A stretch of 64,000 nt of DNA, from assembly GCA_903813345.2 (NCBI GenBank), contig CAIIXF020000009.1, forward strand, positions 26,758,740 to 26,822,739, written 5' to 3'. Below are positions 12,256 to 24,200 of the stretch, piece by piece. The notes under the pieces were generated by a model. It made no database searches. It was not told the DNA's origin and worked only from the letters and a program-made list of their open reading frames with translations. The translations under genes and the position numbers were made by a program. This stretch comes from Owenia fusiformis. Taxonomy: Eukaryota; Annelida; Polychaeta; Sabellida; Oweniidae. Position 1 is the stretch's first letter, and every line of letters starts with the position of its first letter.

Positions 12256-15200
12256 ATGGCATCCTGGGAAAACACAGAGTCAAATGGACATTATGATTTT
12301 GGCATCCTATATGAAGAAGACTATGATGAGGATATGGCAGTAAAAATTACGGAATATTTAGAAACTCAGGGAAAGATTAGAGGTTATGTTGCTGGTAGAG
12401 ATGCTAATTTAGGAGAAAGTATTTTTGTGAGCTTACAAATTATTGCGGAAAGGACTAAATTCACATTGATACTGTTGACAAAAAAATTCTTGGACAGTGC
12501 ACAAGGGTTGAATCGTTTAAAGCAACAAGTGACACAATTCTCTAAAGCAGAATCGGGAAAGTTGGATACCATCATACCTATTATGTTTGGAATTAATGAG
12601 ACAGAAATTCCTTTTGAACTGAAGGGGATACCTGCTGTGAGGTTAGATGAGGGAAAGATGGAGGCGTGTTGTCAGGAGGTGTTACAGGTAAGTCTTAGGC
12701 AGTAATATGATGTCACAGAATACCAGAGGATAAACTAGTTTTAAGGGTCAATAAAGGTCCAGAAGGTGTTGTAATGTAGTAACAGTAATAGCGTTAAGTA
12801 CAATTCCATACTAGATGTCATATACTATCACATCTTCGATTTCTGTATACCTTTGATGTCCACAGTATGCGACCCAGGCAGCTGTGGTGAAACAAGCCAG
12901 ATACAGACATCAAAGGGAGTGTGCTAAATTCAATGCCCCGTGTGGAAATTGAACACAGGACCTTCCAGTTCTGAGTATGATGCTCTACCCCTGAGCCATT
13001 AGACTTAAGTCAACACAGCTGTGCTGTAGTAGCAACTTGTATCCATGGTCATTACACATGTTTAAATAAGTATATGATGTATAGATGTGTGTTTGAAATC
13101 AGAACAAATTTGTATGTGGTACCCTTTTAGCCAAATGAGTACATGTATGCAATTGTTTACCTTGTACCTTTCCATTCCTAGTTTCCTTTGGAAGAATATA
13201 AAAAAAGATTCTCTTTTTATGGCAAAATTATGAAATCATGTTCTATTAAAGGTGATGGAGAAAGGTTCCAACAAGAAGGAGTTTCTTGCTGGTATCCCTG
13301 GACCAAGTCCTGTTAGAGGTAAGATTTAAGTCTACATCATCTCATCATTTGTCTCGGTAAGGGAGAGGGGTATGGCATAATTGGGAATTTAGATTTTATC
13401 ATTTTCTTGATGGGGAATTTTAGGGAACAATACAGTGATCTTCTGAGCATTAGAGCAACTGTACATAGATAGATCACTGCAATAACCTATACATAGGGGT
13501 TATGCACTTGGAGGTTTTGGATACAGATCCCAAGGGCTATACATGTACAATTCTTCCCTAGGGCCCGAAGAAATATTGTATATGTCAAGGGATTTTTCCT
13601 GTATCAAAACCAACCATGCATAACTGTTGTATTATGAGGTTTGAAATAATTGCACGCAGTACTTGAGCATCCAAACCAGTTTTCTTTGCAGTGTGTTCAT
13701 TTTCTGTGTTTACTTAGAATCCATCCACATTATTTAAATCTTGAATTTTCTCCATTTGCCTGTCATCATTGTCTTTTGTTTAGTTCAGTACTGAAATAGT
13801 AATGACGTGAATTCCCGGGTCATGATATATAGCCATCGTATGTCCAAGAGAACGACTGGAGTTGAATACATGTGAGGGACATATGAAATTTATTCACCTG
13901 GATATGGAATATATTCCCCAGTTCATTTGTCCCTGAAACCTTATCAGGTATGGAATACAGGCTTTGTATAAAAAACCTCCTACCTCATACCCACCTACCC
14001 TCCTGTGGAACATGATACAGTCATTGAAGGGTTCAATTTTAAAGTTTATTAAATCTCAAAATAGCTCAAATTATTAATATTTGTACAATTCCAGCTTCAT
14101 TTTATGACGAGACGGATGACAGATCCATTAATAAAGGCATATGGATGCATTTTAATGTGTAATGACCCGAGGGCGCCCCAGGGGAATAAATAACTAACGA
14201 CCGCGAGCATAGGTCCAACAAGCCAGATAAAGAAATTGAAAGAAAGTGTGCTGAATTCGATGCCCCGAGTGGGAATCGAACCTAGCTGGGATGTAGTAGC
14301 AACTTGCCATCAAGGGTCGTTACAAATGCATCTATAATTCATCATAAACTAAGATTTAATAAACTAAGATCTTTAAAATTGAACCCTTCAAAGACTTTAT
14401 CATGTCCCACGTACGTGGGTATGAGGTAGGAGGTTTTTTATACAAAGCCTGGAATACAGATAAGGGTTATGCACTAGGAGGTTTTGGATACAGGGTTTAT
14501 CCCAAAGGAAATTTGTGTATTTCTCGAGGGACCACTTCAATAAGGAAGAGATCACTTTAGCTTTGTCATATTTTCCAGATCTCCGCAGCATAACTCTGGA
14601 TATAGCAAGATGTCTTGATAAGGAAGACACAAACAGAGCTAAACTGCTGCTGTGGGACCATGTCAGTGCACCTAAAAAATCCAAACTGCTGAAGGTTGAA
14701 AACGGACTAGGGCTCATGGATTTTATGGCACAGCAAGGTCTTATAACAGACAAGGAATACAGCTATAGTCTCCTCCATGAAGTCTTAAAGAAAATGGGCA
14801 AGAAAGATCTCGTTCAAATCTTGCAGCAGAATATTGGATCCAAGCTTACTGTTAATGATCAGATTTCGCCATTCCGTAAATTACTCTATGAGTGTACATT
14901 ACATTTAGAAAAAGCTCCCGGACAAATTAATTTGTTGAAGAACCTACTGATCCCTTTAAAAATGGCGGGAGATGATTTCACTGCCTTTGAGTTGGTATTG
15001 CAACTTGAAATGATGGATAAACTTGATGATTTAAAAAAGAACCATTATGTTTCATGGGATGGATTACTGCTTGATATAGCACACAAACTTCAGGAGAAAT
15101 GCCCCGATATCAAAATAAGAGATTTTCTCCAAGCAGCTGTTCAACACATTGACTTTTCAAATCTGGACTCTGAACAATATCCATTGACTGCAAACACAGG

Positions 15201-18200
15201 ACTATTGCCTCAAGAAACACCATCCAACATTCCTGGCAAAAATGGGTCTGCTGTGGAGACAAAAGATGAGGATCTTACATCAAACATCCAGTATGAGAAG
15301 ATAAGTGCAATGGAAATGAAACAATACATCAAACAGTCGCCCTGTATTGGGAAGGGAGGTTTTGGAAAAGTTTACAAAGGTAAAAAGCTTTTCAATTCAA
15401 ATCTACAAATACACTATGTATGTAACCACAAGTGCCAAAGAGGAAATACCAAAATGTTGCAAAATACACAGTATGTAAAACATATAAACATATAAGTGAA
15501 AATATTTTAAAATTGCTCTTTTTTATTTATTTATATTTGCACGCCAATGTGTCTTTTGCAGAACAAGGGTGTTTAGGGGCCAACATAATTGAAAATGATC
15601 AAAGTTAAAGATTACATCTACTGTGAATGTATGGTGCAAAACTTTTAAGAAAAACAGGATTGGTCCCCACATTAGCATGGGCATTGATATTTTGGGATCA
15701 CCTCATTATACCGACGCGCATTATACCGAATGGTATTACACCGACACGCATTATACCGAAAACCAATATACTGATGCGCGTTGTACCGAAAACCCTTAAC
15801 AGAAGATGGTAGATCATTATGATAAGTATTATTTAAAATCATTCACGTTAAGAAGACCAGGCAAAAAGAGCAACAGAATTTGGGATTCATCATGGTTCAA
15901 GGGAAACTTAAAGAAAGCAGCAAACAACGCGTTGTATGCGTTGTCCAAAAAATATTTATCCCTTACATAAGTATAATGCAACATACATTTAATCTCAATT
16001 CAGTTATATATTTTTTACATTTTAAGCCCGATTCTCTGCCCTCGTGAATGAATCCTTTCAGTTTGACCTGGCTGGACAACATGGAATAAGTGTTAAAATT
16101 TTGGCAACTGTTTTTTTAAAAATAGCTCCATTTTCGAAGATTGATTAATCAGACATCTAATGAACATTATAGGCATATAAATATATCACTTTTAAGTCAC
16201 ACAGGAAAACTTTTCTGTACTGGCTATGCACATCGGTATTATGGCATTCAGTATAATGCCTTTCGGTACAATGCGCATCAGTATAATGGGTTTCACTATA
16301 ACAAAGCCCAATATTTTGACCAACCAATTGTTTTACTTGTAGGCTGCAAAAAGTACAGGAATGTTGAGGTGGCAATAAAGGTATCTCATGATAATGCATC
16401 TAGGATTGCTAATTCAGATTCTGACAAACAGTTCCAAATGGTGAGTTCATTTCCCTCTAAATTATTTCAATTTATTTGATTTATGTATGTTTAAATGTAT
16501 GATAGATATACAAACATAAAAAATTAAAGATAAGCATGTGTTCCACATTTGGTACCTTGGCATATTTATACATCTGCTATTATAAATATTAGGTCTAATC
16601 ACATGGATGTGAATAATGTCTTCATTGTAGGAATTACAGACAGCTCCTATCAAGAACCCTTTTGTAGTGCCAATATTTGCAGTAACTCAATTAATAGGGT
16701 GAGCAGTTTATTATTTGCAGTAAAGAAATAGAGTAAGCAGTCTGTAAAATTATTTAATGGAATGAAACTTGGCCAGGGTATAGCAAAACCTATTCTCTGT
16801 CTATCCATACATCATTTGTTTTGATTACTTGAGTATGAGGGGACTGTTTTTGTTCATATTGTATTGAATGATAAACTAATACGTAAAATAATATATGTAC
16901 AGTGTTACCTAGTTGTGTACAGCATGACTTATAACATGAACCACTACTATACATACTGTATTATTTTCGTTTCAGGTAATTTTCAAAAAACTGTTTAATA
17001 ATTTTCATCTGCACTCATAGACTTATAGTGCATATACATGTTCTTCATTTAAAGCATTTAAATTCTTCATAATTTTCAGACAACCATACTGCATAATGTA
17101 TCCTTACATGGAGGGCGGAGACTTGGAGAATCGTTTATTCCAGAAGAATGGATCCCAGAAAGGAGTGTTGACATGGAAAGAGAGGGTTCAGATTGCCTAC
17201 CATGTGTCTCAAGGTCTACTATGCTATCATACTGTAGTACCAGATGTCAGGTAAGAGAGAAAGAATTGAGTGATTGCATTTAGTCATAAACTCCAATGTA
17301 CTCCAAAGGAATCCCACGGGGACCTTATGGGTCAGTTTCATATGTCATGTTCTTTCTTTCCAAACAGTACTGTATTCATGTTTGTTATGTTTTTTTCTTG
17401 TGTGTCCTGTAAGCTTTTTTTGTACTTTCCCTTTGGCACTTGCGCTACTTATTCATAGCTTTTACAGGGGACTAGTTGGGACTTAATGGGACATGATTCT
17501 AGTGTAAAAAAAATTGAAGGGCAACTATAGTGAATAAATACAGTTTTAGATTGTCTATACTGTACGTTTCAGGGAAAAGCCAATTCTACACCGTGATGTC
17601 AAACCTGGCAATATTCTCCTAGACAAACTAGGAAATGCCTGTCTCTCAGACCCTAGTTTAGCAAAGGAAGTAGATGAAGCCAAGTCCAGCGTAACAGCTC
17701 CTGGGATGGGTGGTACTCCAGGCTATATAGATCCTGATATTGCAAGTCGCTTTATTAAGGATGGGCAAAAGTTCAAGTTTTATGAGAGGAATGATGTTTA
17801 TAGTTTTGGCATAGGTAAGAGCTACTACAGTAGATCATACTAATATCATAGGCATGTCCAGGCCAAAGGCAGATGAGGCAAGTGTTACACCAATATTTTA
17901 GACTTTGTATTAAAAAACTGTAATTTGTACCCATGTACAGTCTTTGAAGGGTTCAATTTTATAACTTTAAAAGATTATCCAATCTTAGTTACTTCTAACT
18001 TAGATGAACTAATGTACTCATAGTATTTATAGATTTGAAATCTGTCTAGTCAAAGAAAGATATATGTAGGTAAAGTCATAAAATTCATAAAAGTTCAAAA
18101 TAGCACCATTCAAAGACACGTTCAGTATAGGGAAAATCTACGCTAAATTATGTTTAAATATGTTGGGGATTTGCCAAATGGAATTCTGTGTTTCATTTTG

Positions 18201-21200
18201 TTATGTCACCACCAAAAAGTGGTGACATATTGTTATGGTCTCGGTTTTTTTTTACAGCGGTCGGCGAATGGCAGTTGGTGGTTGGTGATCGGCATCTGTA
18301 ACAAATTCTTACAACTTCCAATAACTTAACGAATACTGTTTAGACTGACTTCAATTTTTTTCAAAATCATCTACATGTTTTCAGAAGTTCAAATCTGACA
18401 TTATATTTAAGATTTGTCCTTCAATGACCTTTTCAAGGTCAAATAAAGATCAAAAAGGTATTTTTCAAATCATCTACAAGTTATCAGGAGTTCAAATCTG
18501 ACTTTAGATTTGAGATTTGACCTTATGAAGGTCAAAAAAGGTTTTTTTCAACTTGCTTCAAATTGACCAATTGTTTTCATAATCATCTACAAGTTCTCAA
18601 CAGTTCAAATCTAAGATTGTAAGCAACTACCAACATTTTGTCATGTTCACACCGGAATAGCCTGACTACGGTAAAGTCAGATACCGTTGTCACAAATGGC
18701 GGACATAACCGTCGGTTCAACTGTTTAATCACTTAGTCCTCATTTCCTGGGATTTTATCATTGCTAATTCTGTGCATGCATTAAGATCTTGTGATAATGT
18801 ATCATATGAAATCCCATTTTGGATCAAATTGGGTCGTGAATCGCCACAATATAGCGTCTTCAATATCATCAATGACAACGGAATCTGAATTTGAGTAATT
18901 TAAAAAGACACGGCATATGGTAATTACAGTGTCCGTTGTCCTGTATCTCTTTTTGTTCGGTTAAATTAAAGACTTTATTTCAATGGTAGAACATTGTTAA
19001 CTGTACCAGGTCGTTCAATAAGTTCACGGAAAAATGCTCTCATGTCAAAGATTCTTGATATTTTCCCATAAAATTTTCACACAATGTTTAAAAAATACTT
19101 TCTGATTGATTCTTAAAATCTCAGCATCTCTAATTAGATTGGTCAAAAATAAGGGTTACTATGGTAACTTGACTTTTGGGTAGGCGGGGCACTTTATACG
19201 TCACACAATTTACCATTACAGAAATCTATCAATATGTGCAAAGGAAGGATCCTTATTTTTTTATTTGTTCTTATTCAAATTACAAATCTTTGAGGGAAAA
19301 TTGATGTTCATTGTTTTCACGAACATTTCTGAAATTGTGCTAGTCAATGCTGTACCAGTGGACCAGAAAATCAACAAAGTAATGGTATGGTAAGTTGATT
19401 AAAACTTCCATTCAGCCAAACTCTAAATTTTTCCATCAGAATTATCCAGCCCATCACACTGCTAATATTGTGCAGGAAACCATCACCAAACCATGGCAAA
19501 ATAGATGGCAAAGCTGCCCCAAGTTACAAACTCTCCAGATGAGACAACTTTGATTTTGCTGTTTCCACTAGGATCAGCTAAGAGGTGCACTTTATGAAAC
19601 AATGAAACTACTTTCGACTGCAGTCCAGATTGCCCTTAAACAAGTTTTCCAGATGGCTTCAGAGCATTGTCTCGTCAATGGCTTGAATGCAACCTACTGT
19701 GCATTAAACATGAGGGAGAATATTTCTAAAACCTTATGGGACAATAGTTTTTACTATCATTACATAAGTAATATCATGTGCAAGTAGAAAGCGGAGAAGA
19801 AATTCATGTGATATACTCATAAATTGCCTACTATTCTGTTGTTTTTCTAATGAATAATGTGACGTAAAAAGTGCCCCGCCTACCCAAAAGTCAAGTTACC
19901 ATAGTAACCCTTATTTTTGACCAATCAAATAAGAGTTGCTGATATTTTCAGAATCAATCAGAAAGTATTTTTCATACATTGTGTAAAAATTTCATGAGAA
20001 AATATCAAAAATCCTTGAAATGAGAGCGTTTTTCCGTGAACTTATTGAACGACCTGGTACAATGAGTATTTAGACACTTTGATTGATTGTTGTTCCAAAT
20101 GAATCTAGTCTAGTTGCTCTATTAAACATAAAGTTCATGAAAAAATCTAATTGAAGCAACGGTTATGTCCGCCATTTGTGACAACATTATCTGACTTTAC
20201 CGTTGTCAGGCTATTCGGAGGTGATGTTAATGCCTTGTTAAATCACAGCAAGGGTAACAATGATTTTAGTCTCAGGGATCATAAATTTAGCCCAACACAC
20301 AAAAGTGTAATTGTTTCCTCAACTGTGGATGATGATTCCCAATTGAATGATGGGAGAGTGGCACACCCATAAAGAGACAAAGTTGTAATGCAACCTAAAT
20401 GTGGCAATATAGTCATACCTTTAAGACGACTTCCTGGAAGTCCCCAGCAAAAGAAAAACAATTTTAGTGTAGATTGCTTCTAGTGAACGAGTCTTCAATA
20501 GTACAATTTTGATGAAGGATAAAATAGCAAAGATAAACAATTTTGCAATTTTGGCTTTATTTTATGACTAGACAAATGTAAGATCTATAAGACGTACTCG
20601 TACATGTCTAGGCATATGAGTGCATTAATGCATCTACAATTCAGCATTGACGGAGATCATAAACTTAATAAATAAAAACCTTCAAAGACTGTATTATGCC
20701 CCACATATGTGAGTAACTGGGAACGAGGTGCAACATTTTTTGTACAAAGCCGATATTTTCCTGAAAAAACATGGCCACTGTTTTACTGTACCTGAAAATG
20801 ATGTCCAGCAGTAGATTTATATCCTCTTTTATATTAAATTTTCTTCAGCTGTTAAGATTTGCCTTGGTTATTACATTTCTACTAAGACCCTTCTCTGCTT
20901 GTGAATGATCATTTCTTGTTGCCCCAGCATTTGTGCAGAGATTACATGCCATTTTCACAACAATATGCCACTAACTACTTTTCATGCTGTAATTCCAAGA
21001 ACTTGCTGTTAAAATATTGCATTAAATAAGAAGATTGGAAAAGCATGGCATTCTTGCATCTGATTCTTGCTATAATTGAAGTTACCAATTGATTTCTGTT
21101 AGATGTTACACCTTATTCAGACTAAAACTATGTTCTCTTGTGATTTCAGTGATGCTACAACTGTTGCTGAACCAAGGTCCATTCATAGATCAAAAACAAA

Positions 21201-24200
21201 TTGTTGAATATTTGAAAGATGAACATATTTTGGATTTTGGAGCACCCCTCAGCCAAAATGTTCATAATTTAGCCAGTCATACGGCAAAGGTATTCAAAAA
21301 TCCTACTTTATGGGTTGTTCTTTTTATCAAATATACTTTCAACAAAGTATATACTTCTTAGACTTGAATGTAGGATTGATAAGTGCTTAATAGCAAATAG
21401 CAATATGATATTAATACAAACCACATGTACCATAATTAATCAAATTAGAGATGCTGATGTTTTAAGAACCAAATAGAAAGTACTTTTGTACATTGTGTGA
21501 AAATTTCATGAGAAAATATCAAAAACTTTGAAATGAGAGCATTTTTCCGTGAACTTATTGAACGACCTGGTACTTACAAAGCAGCACCTTCAAGGAATGG
21601 TTATTCCAGGGGTTAAATCCTTTTAAACAGATTGCTGCAAACAGACTCAAATGTATCAATTGGGACATAAACATGTAACTTTTGTTCTAGATGAGTTCAG
21701 AGTTAATGGATAATAAAGAGTTTTGTGAGCTGATCCTAGGTGCTATTCATGCAGATACAAAACAGAGGTTGCCTCTTCAAGACATTTCTAAGCGCCTACA
21801 GGTCAGTTGGTATACATTTACAAGCTCATTTATTCAATTCATGTTTTAAGTCTTTTGTAAAGTTCTGGTTTGTATGACAAAAAGTCTAGTAGGTATTATA
21901 CAAATTATTCTGCACATAAAACTAAACCTTCTCTTTAGTATTGCTCATATTTAAAGACTCTGATCTTTTGTGTGATTAATTCAGATTTACTTTACCTGAC
22001 AAGTGCTATATTGTTGTCAGCTTGCACTTGTACAAAATCTTGTCAGCAAGAAAACAAGAAGAAAGTTTTTGATTTATTAAACTTAAAATCTGCAGATGCA
22101 AAAATCTACTTCCGCCAAGATCTCATTATCCATTCTGATTAAATTTATGACAGCCATGTTGAATTTTAAGGTTGTTACTTATTTCAAGGACGTCAACCTG
22201 ACGTTGACGTCCTTGCTTATTTCCAGTGAAAAAATTAGCACTTTGTGTTTTATTCAATCATCTCAGCACAACTTCCCAAAATGTGTTTATTCTTATTCTC
22301 CCAACTGTTTTAGGTTCTTTGTGAGAAAGTTGGACAAACGGCTTACAATTACGAAACAAATAAAGAATCACTGGAATTGTGTGTTGGCTGCAAATTGAAT
22401 AAAGTTGGTTAGTTAACATTGTCATCAAGCAACAAAACCTGAGTTAGATTGAATAAAATATCTGAACACTTAGATAAACCATTAATCGTAATTCAACAAA
22501 ACCTGCATTGCACTCATCCCAACCATGAAAATTTCATGAATGCATATTTTTGTTCTTGGTTGTTATTCACTTTCTATCAGAAACAAAACAAAATATGGTA
22601 TAATGTGTACATGCCATATTGCCATAAGGCGTCTCATGTAAATTTCAAAATGAATAGATAATAATTTTAGGTAGAAAAGATGTGAACTGGGCCATTATAA
22701 CCAATGCAAAACCAAGTCTGAGTAAAATCAATTGTGGAAAAAATTGATTGTGGATCATTAATGAAAAACAGTTGTGAAGAAAAACACAAGTGAACAAAAT
22801 ACTGTACTCCCGGTAATTTTTCGCGCTACTATACTTTGCGCTTTTCTTGAGTTTTGGAAAATTTGCGAAATATAATAGCCGCGAAATTCCTCCAGTTTTA
22901 ATTCGCTCAATTTGATCGTCGCAAAATTCCAAGGAAATTCCTGAGGATTTCAATGTTGACAATACTTTCGTCCAATGCTTGGCGATAATAGGTAAAAACG
23001 TGACATTGAGTTTTGAAAAAGAGAAATTAGACAAGAGATTGTTCTGACTGTATTAAAATGAACATTCTAACGAAAAGGCTTAATAAGAAGCGAAATTGGG
23101 TGAAAGAACAACCATGGTTGATATCAAAGTTGAAAGAGTGATCCTGTATGACAAATCCACGGAGATTAATAGCCGCGAAAGTTCAAAAAACTGAAAATTA
23201 GCGAAATATAATAGCTGAGAAATTTCAAAATGCCAAAAACGTGAAATATGATAGAGTCAAATATAAGTCTGAGTACAGTATGCTGTACTGAGCAGTGTAC
23301 CTATTTTTGTATAAGTTGACAGTAAGTACTGATGAATATTTCTTTTTCAGCCAAATACTTAAGTTTGAGATCAGCAAATTGTGATAATCCTGCATCTCCT
23401 TGCTGTCTATACTGCAAGGATTGCTACATGTTGGCATATAGAAACCCCTTGGTTTGCCCCACTCATGGACCTGCAGAGCCACCTATAGGTAATTCATTAA
23501 AGCTTGTATGTCAACATAGAGTGGAAGAGGAAAAGGGGGCAGAATAATATTCTGGGAATGAAGTTGGAATATATTTTGAGATTTGATGAATCTGTTCCCC
23601 CATTAAATGAAATGCTATATAGTGAATAAATAAATGTCAATATTAGTTTGGGTGGTGCTAGAAAACCATTTCTTTTTATATATAAGAAATAATTCCGATT
23701 GGATGAATGTAAAACTCCTTTTAGGGATGCCACTCGATGATCTTGATGACTTGCAACTTGTGATGCAGGTTGATAACCCATTAACAATTTTTAATATTTT
23801 GTCACTAGGGATATACATAGCTTTTTTCAGAAAACTTAATCTGTGAAAATCAAAGTTCTTCTTGTCAAACATGGTGCACATAATTCAATTATGTCATCAA
23901 ATTAATGAAAAGTAAAGTCCTAATGATTGAATATGAAGATCTCCTAAAATCACATTAAAAACAAGACTTAAAGATTTAAAAGCTTTGTAGTAATTTAAAG
24001 GCAGAATCTGATCTATAGGGGGTGACAAAATTACAAGCAACATGTTAAATTGACCTAATAATCTATTCCTTACAATATCAAATACAATATCTGCCAAAAG
24101 ATTCACAATATCTTATAAATTGGTGAAGTTATTAATGATTCAAAGTGCAAAAATGAGTTAAAAATGATTAGATTCTCCCAAATAATAAGAATGATAACCA

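Noticed and set aside
14461-14578. Longer start of the large DED exon, using CAG at 14491-14493
   Set aside because: The frame is open there, but joining it to the donor at 13318 breaks phase. The acceptor at 14578 (ATATTTTCCAG) restores phase and is stronger.
22314-22403. Earlier donor AAA/GTTGGT for the first Cys-module exon
   Set aside because: It would put an in-frame stop right after the junction. The donor four bases later (GTTAGT) keeps the frame into the 23351 exon.
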